DNA of 41,981 nt. Source: Bacteroidales bacterium (GTDB lineage: Bacteria > Bacteroidota > Bacteroidia > Bacteroidales > UBA7960). Positions within the stretch are counted from its first letter, which is position 1, and each line of letters opens with the position of its first letter. The translations under genes and the position numbers were made by a program. The stretch lies in contig PWNO01000283.1 of the NCBI GenBank assembly GCA_003557765.1, positions 1 through 41,981 of the forward strand, written 5' to 3'. Below the pieces are notes generated by a model that was not told the origin of the DNA, did no database searches, and worked only from the letters and a program-made list of their open reading frames with translations. This document shows, piece after piece, positions 24,419-34,545 of this stretch.

Positions 24419-26203
24419 ATGGACAAAAAAGCATATCTGAAAAGTGGTGAATTTCTCGTAAGAGAAGTAGAGGCAATGGAGGTCTTTGTACCAGAGGAAT
24501 TTGATGAGGAACAGCAGATGATTGCTCAAACCTGCAAGGATTTTCTGGAAGCTGAAGTGTATCCGCACCTTGATCAGCTCGACAGCGGGGACCGTGAGCT
24601 CATGAAAGAGATCCTGAAAAAGTCCGGAGAATTGGGCCTGATGGGGATATCTATTCCTGAAGAATATGGCGGTTTTGGCCAGTCATTTGTTACACAGATG
24701 CTTGCAGCCGAGACGATTGGAGCCGGCTTTTCTTTTTCTGTCGCCTTTATGGCACATTGCGGTATCGGAACTTTGCCCATCATGTATTACGGCAACGACC
24801 AGCAGCGCGAAAAATACGTGACCAGGCTGGCTACCGGAGAGCTGTTAGGCGCTTATTGCCTGACGGAACCAGGCGCTGGAAGTGACGCCAACTCAGGAAA
24901 ATCTACTGCTACATTATCGGAAGACGGAAAACACTATATCCTCAACGGCCAGAAGATGTGGATCACCAATGCCGGTTTCTGTGATACACAGGTGGTGTTC
25001 GCCAAGGTGGATAACGATCGCATTTTGAGTGCGTTTATCGTGGACAGCGACATGGAAGGCGTGGTCATTGGCCCTGATGAACATAAAATGGGTATCAAGG
25101 GGTCTTCCACGGCCCAGATATATTATAATGACGTGATGGTGCCCGTAGAGAACATGATCGGTGAAAGGGGAGAGGGCTTCCGCATTGCACTCAGCATTCT
25201 GCATATGGGGCGGATGAAGCTTGGAGCTAACGTCATTGGTGCGGCCAAAATGGCCATCACCGATTCGGTAAAATATGCCAACGAAAGAAAACAATTCAAT
25301 ACATTAATTTCCAGCTTTGGTGCCATCCAGGAGAAACTTGCGGAGATGGTCATCCGCACCTTTGCACACGAGTCAGCCATCTATCGCGTCAGCAAGGACA
25401 TCGATAACCTGATGGATAAGCTTAAGCAAAAAGAGGCCTGTGATGAGGGGCGGGCCGCCATTGAAGCTATTAGCCACTATGCCGTAGAAGATGCCATATT
25501 GAAAGTGTATGGTTCAGAAATCCTTGATTATGTGGTGGATGAAGCTGTTCAGATTCATGGTGGGATGGGCTATTCGGCGGAGATGAATGTGGAACGTGGC
25601 TATCGTGATTCCCGTATCAATAGGATTTTTGAGGGTACCAATGAGATCAATCGCCTGCTGATCACCGATACTGCCCTTAAGCGCGCACAAAAAGGGGATT
25701 ATGATCTTTTTGCTGAAGCCGAAGCCTTGTATAACCAACTGGATGAGCTTACCGATGGCAAAAAGGAAGGAGAAAGCTACCATGAGGAAAAAATGCGCAT
25801 GATTAAAAACTTAAAGCGCGTTACGATGCTGGTCATCCACCGGGCAAACCAGGCATTTGGACGAAAATTGGTGCGCGAACAGGAAATCCTGAACAATGTC
25901 GCCGACATGATTACGGAAATCTACATCGCAGAATCGCTTGCGCTGCGGACAGAGAAGACCAAATCGCAAAGAGGAGATGTACAGCAGGTGTATCAGGATA
26001 TCCTGGATGTGTATCTTTATGATTCGGTCAGCAAGGTACGTAAATTCGCCATGGATGCCGTATACTCCATTTCCGATGGTGATGATGCTGATAAGATGGT
26101 GCAGGCGGTTAACATGTTGACCCTGGTGAAAGGGGTCAATGTGAAGGAAGCCCGTCGCCGTATCGCAGCGAAACTGATTGAAGACAATACCTATTCATTC
26201 TGA
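24419..26203 (+). CDS. Acyl-CoA dehydrogenase with C-terminal extension
   Basis: This 594-residue FAD enzyme oxidises acyl-CoA to enoyl-CoA in beta-oxidation. Signatures are YCLTEPGAGSD, MWITNAGFCDTQVVFAKV, KMGIKGSSTAQIYYNDVMVP, the substrate-proximal QIHGGMGYS, and YRDSRINRIFEGTNEI with catalytic Glu405. It is about 200 residues longer than medium-chain enzymes; the extension resembles that of VLCAD-like members. It is 15 nt after the HdrB-like gene and closes the operon: dehydrogenase, ETF and the Hdr-like pair form a full path from acyl-CoA to quinone. Chain-length preference is not readable. Confidence 0.9.
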   Translation: MDKKAYLKSGEFLVREVEAMEVFVPEEFDEEQQMIAQTCKDFLEAEVYPHLDQLDSGDRELMKEILKKSGELGLMGISIPEEYGGFGQSFVTQMLAAETIGAGFSFSVAFMAHCGIGTLPIMYYGNDQQREKYVTRLATGELLGAYCLTEPGAGSDANSGKSTATLSEDGKHYILNGQKMWITNAGFCDTQVVFAKVDNDRILSAFIVDSDMEGVVIGPDEHKMGIKGSSTAQIYYNDVMVPVENMIGERGEGFRIALSILHMGRMKLGANVIGAAKMAITDSVKYANERKQFNTLISSFGAIQEKLAEMVIRTFAHESAIYRVSKDIDNLMDKLKQKEACDEGRAAIEAISHYAVEDAILKVYGSEILDYVVDEAVQIHGGMGYSAEMNVERGYRDSRINRIFEGTNEINRLLITDTALKRAQKGDYDLFAEAEALYNQLDELTDGKKEGESYHEEKMRMIKNLKRVTMLVIHRANQAFGRKLVREQEILNNVADMITEIYIAESLALRTEKTKSQRGDVQQVYQDILDVYLYDSVSKVRKFAMDAVYSISDGDDADKMVQAVNMLTLVKGVNVKEARRRIAAKLIEDNTYSF

Positions 26204-26242
26204 TAAACCAAAGCAGGGTCTTTTATATCCTGCATATTTGAT

Positions 26243-26292
26243 AAAAGCCGGTATGATTGTTGGCAGATGCCTCGAATCAAACCGGCTTTTTT
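26243..26292. terminator. Bidirectional terminator between the etf operon and clpC
   Basis: AAAAGCCGGT (26243-26252) pairs with ACCGGCTTTT (26281-26290), followed by TT on the plus strand. The minus strand also reads a GC stem then a T run, so it can serve both the acyl-CoA dehydrogenase (+) and the converging clpC (-). Confidence 0.8.
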
Positions 26293-26403
26293 GCTTATAT
26301 GGTGTCAGAAAGACATCATGTCGAAATATAAGAAACCCGGAAGTAAAGGGCCAAAATACACCCGGTCAATCAAGGGCTATCCGGCCGGGGTGCAGGCACA
26401 TCA

Positions 26404-29052
26404 CTAATGCTCATCAGACTCATCAGCCTCATCAGATTTATCAGGCTTATCAGCCTTTTGAGTCTTAGCAGCTGTCTTTTTGGCACGTTTAGCCTTGCCT
26501 TCTTTTATTGTTTCTTTGGAGTCGCCTTCCTTGGCAGGGACCACTTTGATGGAAACTTCTTCAGCGTCTTTCTTGTAATCCACCCTGATGGTGTCTCCGG
26601 GCTTGATTTTTGAACGGATGATCTCTTCGGCAAGGGGATCTTCCAGGTATTTCTGGATGGCACGCTTGAGGGGTCGTGCGCCAAAGGATGGATCCCAGCC
26701 TTTCTCTGCAATGAAATCCTTGGCAGCGTCCGTAAGCTTGATGTGGTAACCCATGTCATCCACACGCTTGAAGAGCTGCTTGAGTTCGATATCAATAATC
26801 CTGAAGATATGCTCTTTCTGGAGATTTTCGAAGATGACCACATCATCCACGCGATTCAGGAATTCCGGTGCAAATGTCTTCTTCAGGGCGTTTTCGATGA
26901 TGCTTTCGGTATACTCCTTGGAAGCTGCCTGACGCGCCGGCGTGTTAAAGCCGACTCCCATACCGAAGTCTTTCAGCTGCCTGGAGCCAATATTTGAGGT
27001 CATGATGATAATGGTGTTCTTAAAATCCACCCTGCGACCCAGGCTGTCAGTCAGCTGTCCGTCATCAAGCATCTGCAGCAGCAGGTGGAACACATCGGGA
27101 TGGGCTTTCTCGATCTCATCCAGCAGCAGCACGGAATAAGGCTTGCGGCGCACTTTTTCCGTAAGCTGACCACCTTCTTCATATCCCACATATCCAGGAG
27201 GTGCACCAACCAGGCGACTTACGGCAAACTTCTCCATGTATTCACTCATGTCGATCCGGATAATCGCATCATCGGTATCAAACAGATGGTGGGAGAGGAC
27301 CTTGGCAAGGTGTGTTTTACCTACACCTGTCGGCCCCAAAAATATAAAAGATCCGATGGGCTTGGCGGGATCTTTCAAACCAGCACGGTTTCTGCGAATG
27401 CTCTTGACGATTTTACGGATGGCATCACTCTGACCAACAACGCTTTTCTCCAAATCTTTCTCCATGTTGATGAGCCGCTCGCTTTCATTCAGTGCTATCC
27501 GTTGTACCGGCACTCCGGTTATCATCGAGACCACTTCCGACACATTTTGGTCTGTGACTACTTCGCGATGCAATTGGGACTCTTCTTCCCATTTGCGTTT
27601 TTCTGCTTCCAGGCGATTCATCAATTCCCTTTCCTGATCGCGGTATTGTGCAGCCTGTTCATATTTCTGGCTTTTAATCGCTTTGGTTTTCTCCTCACGC
27701 ACGTGATCAATATCTTCTTCTACTTTAATGATCTTTTCGGGCACACGGATGTTGGTAATGTGTACCCTGGAACCCGCCTCATCCATGGCGTCAATAGCCT
27801 TGTCAGGCAGGTATCGGTCACTCACGTAACGGTCTGTCAGGTGCACGCAGGCCTTTATGGCGTCTTCAGAATAATTGACCAGGTGATGATCTTCATATTT
27901 GGATTTGATGTTGTTGAGGATCTCGATGGTTTCTTCTGCTGTGGTCGGATCGATGATGATCTTCTGGAAACGGCGTTCCAGTGCGCCGTCTTTTTCAATG
28001 TGCTGCCTGTATTCGTCCATAGTGGTGGCACCGATGCATTGGATCTCCCCACGGGCCAGAGCTGGTTTAAACATATTGGAGGCATCCAGAGATCCTGAAG
28101 CTCCACCTGCGCCCACAATGGTGTGCAGCTCATCGATAAACAGGATGACATTCGGATTTTTTTCCAACTCGTTAAGCAGGGCTTTCATGCGCTCCTCAAA
28201 CTGGCCGCGATACTTGGTGCCAGCAACCAGTGAGGCAAGGTCTAACGTGACAATTCGCTTATTGAAAAGCGCCCTGCTGACCTTGCGCTGTATAATGCGC
28301 AAAGCCAAGCCTTCTGCGATCGCAGATTTACCTACGCCGGGCTCACCGATCAGGATGGGGTTGTTCTTTTTCCGGCGCGACAGGATCTGGGCAATACGCT
28401 CCAGCTCATTATCCCTGCCAACAACCGGGTCCAACCGGTCTTCTTCCGCAGCATGTGTCAGGTCCCTGCCAAAGTTGTCCAGCACCGGCGTGGTGGATTT
28501 CTCGCCACCTTTTTTGGAAGTCCCTCCGCCAAAACCACCACTCTCAGCTGATTCATCATCTTCACTTGGAGACAGCTCATCATGGATATCATGATCTTCA
28601 GGCTCTTCCTCAAAATCACGGTGTATGTGCTGGATCTCTTCCTTGACCATTTGGTAATCAATACCTTGTTGGTGCATCAGGCGTGTAGCGAGATTATCCT
28701 GGTCCTTAAGGATGGATAAAAGCAAGTGTTCAGCTCCGATCAGCTCACTGTTAAACAGTTTTGCCTCGAGGTAAGTGATCTTCAATACGCGTTCAGCCTG
28801 TTTTACAAGCGGAATATTTTCTACAGTAGTATGTCTTGGTGAATGTCCTTTTATCGTGTTTTCAATGGTCTTCTTCACCTCAAAGAGGTCTATACCCAAT
28901 TGGGTTAAAACCTGAACAGCCATGTTCTCACCCTCACGTATCAGTCCCAGCAAGAAATGCTCAATACCTATATAGTCATTGCCATTGCGCAAGGCTTCCT
29001 CACGACTATAAGTAATCACATCTTTAACGACCGGTGAAAATTTTGCTTCCAT
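26404..29052 (-). CDS. clpC: ClpC AAA+ unfoldase of the Clp protease
   Basis: This 882-residue Hsp100 ATPase unfolds substrates for ClpP. It has the two Clp-N repeats (1-145), AAA-1 with GEPGVGKS, a UVR-like coiled segment ([19 protein letters not shown]), AAA-2 with GPTGVGKT, and the C-terminal D2 domain. A VGF tripeptide (GMGVGFN) after the second Walker B is the ClpP-binding loop and separates ClpC from ClpB. The N-domain matches ClpC rather than ClpA. The last 40 residues are a low-complexity Lys/Asp/Glu tail with a repeated 9-bp unit. It is divergent from gyrA. No mcsAB or ctsR neighbours are present, as is usual outside Firmicutes. Confidence 0.92.
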   Translation of the reverse strand: MEAKFSPVVKDVITYSREEALRNGNDYIGIEHFLLGLIREGENMAVQVLTQLGIDLFEVKKTIENTIKGHSPRHTTVENIPLVKQAERVLKITYLEAKLFNSELIGAEHLLLSILKDQDNLATRLMHQQGIDYQMVKEEIQHIHRDFEEEPEDHDIHDELSPSEDDESAESGGFGGGTSKKGGEKSTTPVLDNFGRDLTHAAEEDRLDPVVGRDNELERIAQILSRRKKNNPILIGEPGVGKSAIAEGLALRIIQRKVSRALFNKRIVTLDLASLVAGTKYRGQFEERMKALLNELEKNPNVILFIDELHTIVGAGGASGSLDASNMFKPALARGEIQCIGATTMDEYRQHIEKDGALERRFQKIIIDPTTAEETIEILNNIKSKYEDHHLVNYSEDAIKACVHLTDRYVSDRYLPDKAIDAMDEAGSRVHITNIRVPEKIIKVEEDIDHVREEKTKAIKSQKYEQAAQYRDQERELMNRLEAEKRKWEEESQLHREVVTDQNVSEVVSMITGVPVQRIALNESERLINMEKDLEKSVVGQSDAIRKIVKSIRRNRAGLKDPAKPIGSFIFLGPTGVGKTHLAKVLSHHLFDTDDAIIRIDMSEYMEKFAVSRLVGAPPGYVGYEEGGQLTEKVRRKPYSVLLLDEIEKAHPDVFHLLLQMLDDGQLTDSLGRRVDFKNTIIIMTSNIGSRQLKDFGMGVGFNTPARQAASKEYTESIIENALKKTFAPEFLNRVDDVVIFENLQKEHIFRIIDIELKQLFKRVDDMGYHIKLTDAAKDFIAEKGWDPSFGARPLKRAIQKYLEDPLAEEIIRSKIKPGDTIRVDYKKDAEEVSIKVVPAKEGDSKETIKEGKAKRAKKTAAKTQKADKPDKSDEADESDEH

Positions 29053-29084
29053 ATAGTTTTGTTTAAATAATCAGATTAAAATAT

Positions 29085-29130
29085 TGATCAGAATGATCAG
29101 TTTCGCTCTGCAATGTTAACAATAATTGTT
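29085..29130. promoter_or_regulatory. Palindromes between divergent clpC and gyrA
   Basis: Two TGATCA palindromes (29085-29090, 29094-29099) sit 9 bp apart, start to start, then a perfect odd palindrome AACAAT-A-ATTGTT (29118-29130). They lie 33-78 bp upstream of clpC on its strand, a fit position for an operator. They do not match a CIRCE element. Function is inferred from position. Confidence 0.35.
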
Positions 29131-29256
29131 GTGATTTGTTAGATCGAATTATCTTTTTGTTCCCTGTAAATAATCAACGAACATAAGCAAAAAAAACGTA
29201 TTTTCGTGTGTTTTGTTTTTGCCACTGAGCTTAATTCTAAAATTAACATTATTAGA

Positions 29257-31773
29257 ATGTTACAACCTAAAATCACAAAAGTCGACATTGAAGAGCAGAT
29301 GAAATCGGCATATATTGATTATGCCATGTCTGTCATTGTGTCCAGGGCATTGCCTGATGTACGTGACGGACTCAAACCAGTGCATCGCCGTGTGCTTTTC
29401 GGCATGCACGAACTTGGTGTGGTCAGCAACAGACCGTACAAAAAGTCTGCCAGAATCGTAGGAGAGGTGTTGGGTAAATATCATCCACACGGTGACAGTT
29501 CGGTTTATGATGCCATGGTTCGCATGGCCCAGGAATGGTCACTGCGTTATCCCATGGTTGATGGCCAGGGAAATTTTGGCAGTATTGATGGCGACAGTCC
29601 GGCAGCCATGCGATACACTGAAGCACGGATGCGCAAGGTGTCTGAAGAAATGCTTGCGGATATTGATAAGGAAACTGTCGACTTCCAGCTTAACTTTGAT
29701 GATACGCTCAAAGAACCAACCGTGCTGCCATCAAAGATTCCGAACTTGCTGGTGAATGGTTCTTCCGGTATTGCCGTGGGCATGGCCACCAACATGCCGC
29801 CGCACAACCTCAGTGAGGTTGTTGACGGCATCATTGCCTACATAGACGACAATGATATCAGCATCGAAGGCCTGATGAAGCACATCAAGGCCCCTGACTT
29901 TCCAACAGGCGGACTGATTTACGGCTATGAAGGTGTGAAGGAAGCCTACGAAACAGGCAGAGGTAGGGTTGTCATGCGGGGCGAGTCTGCGGTAGATATC
30001 TTGCCAAGTGGCAAGGAGGCCATTATCGTCACCTCCATCCCTTACCAGGTCAACAAAGCGGAGATGATCAAAAAAACCGCCGACCTGGTCAATGACAAAA
30101 AGATCGAAGGCATAACAGATATTCGTGACGAATCTGACAGAAAAGGCTTACGCATCGTTTATGAGCTTAGAAAAGATGCGGTACCCAATGTGGTACTTAA
30201 CTTGCTTTATCAGCATACGGCATTGCAAACCTCTTTCAATGTCAATAACATTGCGCTGGTAAACGGCAGACCGATGATGCTCAACCTGAAAGACCTGATC
30301 AGGCACTATGTGGATCACCGCCATGATGTGGTAACCCGGCGTACTGAGTACGAGCTGAGGGAAGCGGAAAAACGTGCCCATATCCTGGAAGGCCTTCTGG
30401 TGGCCCTTGACCACATAGATGAAGTCATTGCCCTGATTCGTGCGTCTCAAACCCCGGATGAAGCAAGGGAAGGTCTGATGGAAAAGTTCAGCCTGACAGA
30501 AATGCAGGCCAAGGCCATCCTGGATATGCGCTTACAGCGGCTTACCGGTCTTGAGCGCAACAAGATACAACAGGAGTATGATGAGCTGTTGCAGAAAATA
30601 GAATTCTACAAGTCAGTGCTGGCAGACATTACCCTCAGGATGGGCATCATCAAAGATGAATTGCTTGAGATAAAAGAAAAATATGGAGACAAAACACGGT
30701 CCGAAATCGAATATACCGCGAACGACTTTCGTATCGAAGATACCATCCCGGATGAAGAAGTGGTGATCACCATTTCCCACATGGGATACATTAAACGCAC
30801 GCTTCTCAGTGAATACAGGACACAGAGCAGGGGAGGACGTGGGAGCCGTGGTTCCGTAACCCGCGATGATGACTTCGTGGAGCATCTTTTTGTGGCCACT
30901 AACCACAATTACCTCCTTTTCTTTACCGAACAGGGAAAATGTTTCTGGATGCGGGTTTTTGAAATTCCTGAAGGCGCTAAAACTTCCAAAGGCAGAGCTA
31001 TCCAGAACCTGATCAATATCCCTTCCGACGATAAAATAAAGGCTTTTGTTAATGTACATGATCTTTCTGACGAAGAATATACCAACAATCACTATATCGT
31101 GATGTGCACACAGCAAGGCATCATCAAGAAAACCAGCTTGTCTGCATACAGCCGGCCGAGGGTCAACGGGATCATTGCCATATCCATCAGGGAAGGGGAT
31201 GAGCTGCTGGATGCCGCACTGACCAATGGGGACAATGAGATCCTCCTGGGCATGCGCAGCGGTAAGGCCATCCGTTTCAAAGAGGATGCGGTCAGGTCCA
31301 TGGGCAGGAACGCCTCCGGTGTAAAGGGCGTTACCCTTTCGGGAATTAATGATAAAGTGATTGGCATGGTATGTGTAGAGGATACCACCAGCAGCATCCT
31401 TGTGGTAAGTGAAAAAGGATATGGTAAACGTTCCATCCTGGGCGAATATCGAATCACCAACAGGGGAGGGAAGGGTGTAAAAACCATGAACATTACCCCT
31501 AAGACAGGCGCGCTGATTGCCATGGTCAGTGTGCTGGACAAAGACCAGCTCATGATCATCAACAAGTCAGGGATCACCATCAGGATGTCTGTTTCCGAGT
31601 TGCGGGAAATGGGACGCGCAACCCAGGGTGTTCGATTGATCGCGCTTAAGGAGAATGACAAAATTGCAGCCATTACCAAAGTGCAGGAAAGAGCATTGAA
31701 TGGTCAGGAAGAAAACACCGGGATAAGTGATGAAAATGATGGTGATGCGCCCAATGACCACATTAAAAAATAA
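29257..31773 (+). CDS. gyrA: DNA gyrase subunit A
   Basis: This 838-residue subunit cuts and rejoins DNA in gyrase. Catalytic Tyr120 is in RYTEARM, after the DNA-gate motif [12 protein letters not shown]. Residues Ser81 and Asp85 correspond to E. coli Ser83 and Asp87, the quinolone positions, and are the sensitive forms. The C-terminal domain has a GyrA-box-like QSRGGRG and repeated beta-pinwheel blades (for example [11 protein letters not shown]), which argue for GyrA over ParC. ATG at 29257 is the start; a frame extension to 29206 is AT-rich and not family-like. The end is an acidic tail. It is divergent from clpC and precedes a TPR gene. Confidence 0.93.
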   Translation: MLQPKITKVDIEEQMKSAYIDYAMSVIVSRALPDVRDGLKPVHRRVLFGMHELGVVSNRPYKKSARIVGEVLGKYHPHGDSSVYDAMVRMAQEWSLRYPMVDGQGNFGSIDGDSPAAMRYTEARMRKVSEEMLADIDKETVDFQLNFDDTLKEPTVLPSKIPNLLVNGSSGIAVGMATNMPPHNLSEVVDGIIAYIDDNDISIEGLMKHIKAPDFPTGGLIYGYEGVKEAYETGRGRVVMRGESAVDILPSGKEAIIVTSIPYQVNKAEMIKKTADLVNDKKIEGITDIRDESDRKGLRIVYELRKDAVPNVVLNLLYQHTALQTSFNVNNIALVNGRPMMLNLKDLIRHYVDHRHDVVTRRTEYELREAEKRAHILEGLLVALDHIDEVIALIRASQTPDEAREGLMEKFSLTEMQAKAILDMRLQRLTGLERNKIQQEYDELLQKIEFYKSVLADITLRMGIIKDELLEIKEKYGDKTRSEIEYTANDFRIEDTIPDEEVVITISHMGYIKRTLLSEYRTQSRGGRGSRGSVTRDDDFVEHLFVATNHNYLLFFTEQGKCFWMRVFEIPEGAKTSKGRAIQNLINIPSDDKIKAFVNVHDLSDEEYTNNHYIVMCTQQGIIKKTSLSAYSRPRVNGIIAISIREGDELLDAALTNGDNEILLGMRSGKAIRFKEDAVRSMGRNASGVKGVTLSGINDKVIGMVCVEDTTSSILVVSEKGYGKRSILGEYRITNRGGKGVKTMNITPKTGALIAMVSVLDKDQLMIINKSGITIRMSVSELREMGRATQGVRLIALKENDKIAAITKVQERALNGQEENTGISDENDGDAPNDHIKK

Positions 31774-31814
31774 CTTTATATGCTGTCTAATGCCATAGTA
31801 TGTAAAATTATTTC

Positions 31815-31822
31815 TAATTTTG
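31815..31822 (+). promoter_or_regulatory. -7 box for the TPR gene
   Basis: TAATTTTG matches TAnnTTTG, 95 nt before the TPR gene ATG and 41 nt after the gyrA stop. No clear -33 TTG. It would give a leader of about 90 nt. Confidence 0.45.
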
Positions 31823-31917
31823 TCGATGATTACTTGTACAATAACATCACAGATCGCTCTTTGATTATCAACGAGTCATTTAAAATTACAACTTTTTCAA
31901 ACCAAAAATCATAACAA

Positions 31918-33150
31918 ATGAAACGCATTGTATTTCTTTTAATATTTTTAATGATCTCGGCCACTGTAGTGCAGGCTCAGGGACGGGATATGCGCCGTGC
32001 AAGCCGCCATCTCAATCGCGGCAATCTTGATCGTGCCTTGGAACACATCCAGGAAGCCATGAAATATGAAGAAGTGCTTGAAGACGCGGAAATCTGGGTG
32101 CTTAAGAGTGAACTCTATATGCAAATCGCCGTTGCTGAAGAACCTGAGTTCAAAGCATTGGCAGAAAACCCGGTAGACAAGGCAGATGCAGCACTAAAAA
32201 AAGCCGCAGAGCTTGATGTAGACAATCAGTATATGCTGGATCTGCAGCAGCTCAACTTGTTTATGTCGGAGCTGATATTCAATGAAGGGGTGGAAGCTTA
32301 CAATGAAGAAGACTGGACGGCAGCCAGCTCCTATTTTTACAGGGCCTATGATATCAGTAAAGGTTTTGAAGCCAAGGATACCACAACACTATACAACGCT
32401 GCGCTGGCTGCTGAGCTTGGACAGGAACTGGATAACGCCTATGAGTGGTATGGTAAACTAAGAGAAATGAAATATGATGACCCATTCCTCTATGCGTCGC
32501 TGTCAAACATCGCCTTGTTTAAGCAAGATACTACAGCAGCCAGAAATTATATCATGGAAGGAAGGGAGCTTTATCCTGATAACCTTGACCTGATCTTTGC
32601 AGAGGCAAATATCCATATCCATACAGGTGATGTCGAGGAAGCGGAAAGGGTGCTTGATCTTGCCATTGAACGCGACCCTGAAAACCCGAGCCTTTATTTC
32701 GCCTTCGGTGCAAACTATGACAAAATGTCCCAGGATACGGTGTACTATGACGCAGAAGAAAGGGCTTTTGCCTTTGAAGAAGCAGTGAAAGCTTATGAAA
32801 AAGCAATAGAATTAAAACCTGATTTCTTTGATGCGTTATATAACCTTGGAGCGCTACATTTTAATCAGGGACTTTTATTGCTTCAAGAGGCTGAAGACAG
32901 ATTAAGGGCAACCCAGGATTTTGCGCAGTACGAAGAAGATGAAAAGGAAATCAGAGAAACCTGGAGAAATGCACAACCATACCTGGAAGATGCATTTGAG
33001 CATATTGATGAAGACCATGAATATTTTACCACTGTATTGATATCTCTTGCTGAACTTTATCTTAGAACAGGACAAGAAGAAGATTTTAAGAAAATACAGC
33101 CATTGTATGAGAAGTACTTTGGGGAAGAAGGGGAGATGATAGAAGAATAA
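31918..33150 (+). CDS. Secreted TPR protein
   Basis: The 410-residue protein has a signal peptide (KRIVFLLIFLMISATVVQAQ) and then repeating helical pairs of the TPR type. Examples are ASRHLNRGNLDRALEHIQEAMKYE, FNEGVEAYNEEDWTAASSYFYRAYDI, LIFAEANIHIHTGDVEEAERVLDLAIERDPENP and VKAYEKAIELKPDFFDALYNLGALHFNQG. A TPR gene straight after gyrA is common in Bacteroidota, but its function is not known to me. It is predicted periplasmic, likely a protein-binding scaffold. It ends 79 bp before a terminator. Confidence 0.8.
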   Translation: MKRIVFLLIFLMISATVVQAQGRDMRRASRHLNRGNLDRALEHIQEAMKYEEVLEDAEIWVLKSELYMQIAVAEEPEFKALAENPVDKADAALKKAAELDVDNQYMLDLQQLNLFMSELIFNEGVEAYNEEDWTAASSYFYRAYDISKGFEAKDTTTLYNAALAAELGQELDNAYEWYGKLREMKYDDPFLYASLSNIALFKQDTTAARNYIMEGRELYPDNLDLIFAEANIHIHTGDVEEAERVLDLAIERDPENPSLYFAFGANYDKMSQDTVYYDAEERAFAFEEAVKAYEKAIELKPDFFDALYNLGALHFNQGLLLLQEAEDRLRATQDFAQYEEDEKEIRETWRNAQPYLEDAFEHIDEDHEYFTTVLISLAELYLRTGQEEDFKKIQPLYEKYFGEEGEMIEE

Positions 33151-33228
33151 TGTTCGCCTGGCCAGATGTTTTATTACGTTGGCTTTCCATATGGCCATGT
33201 TTTAAATCACACAGGAAAACAATAAAAG

Positions 33229-33268
33229 AAGAAGCAGGAAATATTTATAACAATTCCTGCTTCTTTGT
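33229..33268. terminator. Terminator after the TPR gene
   Basis: AAGAAGCAGGAA (33229-33240) pairs perfectly with TTCCTGCTTCTT (33254-33265), followed by a T-rich run. The minus strand also gives a T-rich tail, so it can work for both converging units. Its core is repeated in the next hairpin. Confidence 0.8.
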
Positions 33269-33335
33269 TTTATACTCTATTTAACATAATATTAATTATA
33301 TAACATTTGCATTTATTTAAACCGTTCAGTTTTCA

Positions 33336-33390
33336 AAAGCTTCCTGCTTCGCATGGCGGTAAAAGCTTTCGTAACGAAGCAGGAAGCTTT
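33336..33390 (-). terminator. 16-bp hairpin ending the ABC/GntR/DUF2807 operon
   Basis: A perfect 16-bp inverted repeat (33336-33351 with 33375-33390) encloses a 23-nt loop. Its 3' end on the minus strand is TTTT. It begins 11 nt after the DUF2807 stop. The stem contains the core TTCCTGCTTC/GAAGCAGGAA, also present in the hairpin at 33229-33268. Confidence 0.6.
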
Positions 33391-33401
33391 AAAGATTACG
33401 A

Positions 33402-34151
33402 TCAGTCGCCCATGCGGTTTAGTTCTCCGCCTCCGCGTATTTCCAGTCCGGATATGTCCGGGTTACCGCCATAGGAAATCACGGCACCTTGACTAGCCAC
33501 TCCGGATAGTGTATCGGTCACGTAAATGTTGTTTACTGTTCCCGTTCTTGTGGTAATTTTACACACGCTGGCGTGTAAACCGGATGCATTAAGAAATGAA
33601 CCTGCGGTACTTTGGATATTGAAGTGGTTTACTTGTCCGCTCAGTGTACTGTGTGCACCTGCGCGCATGCGTAGATCCAGTTCGTGGTAATCAAGATCAA
33701 GCGTTGTTTTCACTCCGGCCTGGATTTCCTTCCTTAGCTTGTTTCCACGGATGATTCCCTGGCTTTCAAGGTCAATACCACTTGATGCTTCCAGGTGCTC
33801 CAGTTGATCCACCACGATATGTACTGTTGGCTTATCCCTTTCACTTACCGAAACTGCCAGGGATACGAGCAAGGTACCATCCTCTATATCTGTATCAACC
33901 AACCCGGCGATGTTTTCGTGTGCTTTGATGGTAAGCTGTTGTATGGTATCCTGACTGACGATCACCTTTAAATTGTTACGCAGCTTCAGCCTATTGAAAG
34001 GTTCGTACATGTCCTTTTCCATTTCTATGACCTCTCCGGTGCCTTGAACAACTTCCCCCGTCAGGCCAGACCTGACCAGTGTTATCAGGGATATCACGGC
34101 AAGAACCAAAATAATAAAGGCAATTAGCAAAATTTTATTTACAGTTTTCAT
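33402..34151 (-). CDS. DUF2807 (head GIN domain) membrane-anchored protein
   Basis: The 249-residue protein has one N-terminal membrane segment (about 6-27) and then a beta-helical DUF2807 domain. Typical marks are the RLKLRNNLKVIVSQ opening, LEASSGIDLES turns and the end GVASQGAVISYGGNPDIS-LEIRGGGELNR. The family is abundant in Bacteroidota and has been called a putative auto-transporter adhesin without firm evidence. It is the last gene of the ABC–GntR operon, 2 nt after the GntR stop, so it is probably expressed under the same regulator. The same GxG-rich beta-helix style occurs in the LiaF-like protein at 13217. Confidence 0.82.
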   Translation of the reverse strand: MKTVNKILLIAFIILVLAVISLITLVRSGLTGEVVQGTGEVIEMEKDMYEPFNRLKLRNNLKVIVSQDTIQQLTIKAHENIAGLVDTDIEDGTLLVSLAVSVSERDKPTVHIVVDQLEHLEASSGIDLESQGIIRGNKLRKEIQAGVKTTLDLDYHELDLRMRAGAHSTLSGQVNHFNIQSTAGSFLNASGLHASVCKITTRTGTVNNIYVTDTLSGVASQGAVISYGGNPDISGLEIRGGGELNRMGD

Positions 34152-34153
34152 TG

Positions 34154-34543
34154 TTAAGCTGATTTAGCGTTTTGTTTGTTCTGTTCGTCTTTATATTTCC
34201 GGAAAAAGTTTTCCAGGTCTGCAGGTTCCATATCCAGGATCTCCATGGTATGAAAAATATTTGGAAGTTCCTCATTTACAAAGCTTTGTTTTTTAAACGC
34301 AAGGGTTTTCCCATAGCCGTCTTCGGCCACGAAATAGCCAATTCCCCGCTTGTTGTATATGATGCCTTGCTCCTGAAGAAATGTGTATGTACGCAGGACT
34401 GTGTTGGGATTGACTTCAACCATCACGGCGGTGTCGCGGATGGAAGGTATCTTCTCCCCTTCCTGCCATTGGCGTTTGAGGATGCGTTCGCAGAGATAAT
34501 CTGCGATCTGCAAATAAATGGCTTGTTGGTTGTTAAATTCCAT
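34154..34543 (-). CDS. GntR-family regulator, YtrA type
   Basis: This 129-residue protein has a winged helix-turn-helix (about 8-72: QIADYLCERILKRQWQEGEKIPSIRDTAVMVEVNPNTVLRTYTFLQEQGIIYNKRGIGYFV) and only a short dimerisation tail, as in the YtrA subgroup. YtrA regulators sit in operons with ABC transporters and repress them until an envelope signal arrives. It is located inside the operon it probably controls, 2 nt after the permease stop. The likely operator is at 36166-36189. Confidence 0.88.
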   Translation of the reverse strand: MEFNNQQAIYLQIADYLCERILKRQWQEGEKIPSIRDTAVMVEVNPNTVLRTYTFLQEQGIIYNKRGIGYFVAEDGYGKTLAFKKQSFVNEELPNIFHTMEILDMEPADLENFFRKYKDEQNKQNAKSA

Positions 34544-34545
34544 AA

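Noticed and set aside
27085..28098. A 337-codon open frame opposite clpC
   Set aside because: It lies wholly inside clpC on the other strand, and its translation is unlike any protein family I know; it is a by-product of the codon use of clpC.
26404..29052. ClpB disaggregase
   Set aside because: The VGF ClpP-binding loop and short UVR-like middle region fit ClpC; the long ClpB middle domain is absent.
29257..31773. ParC (topoisomerase IV) instead of GyrA
   Set aside because: A GyrA-box-like QSRGGRG and full pinwheel C-terminal domain favour GyrA.
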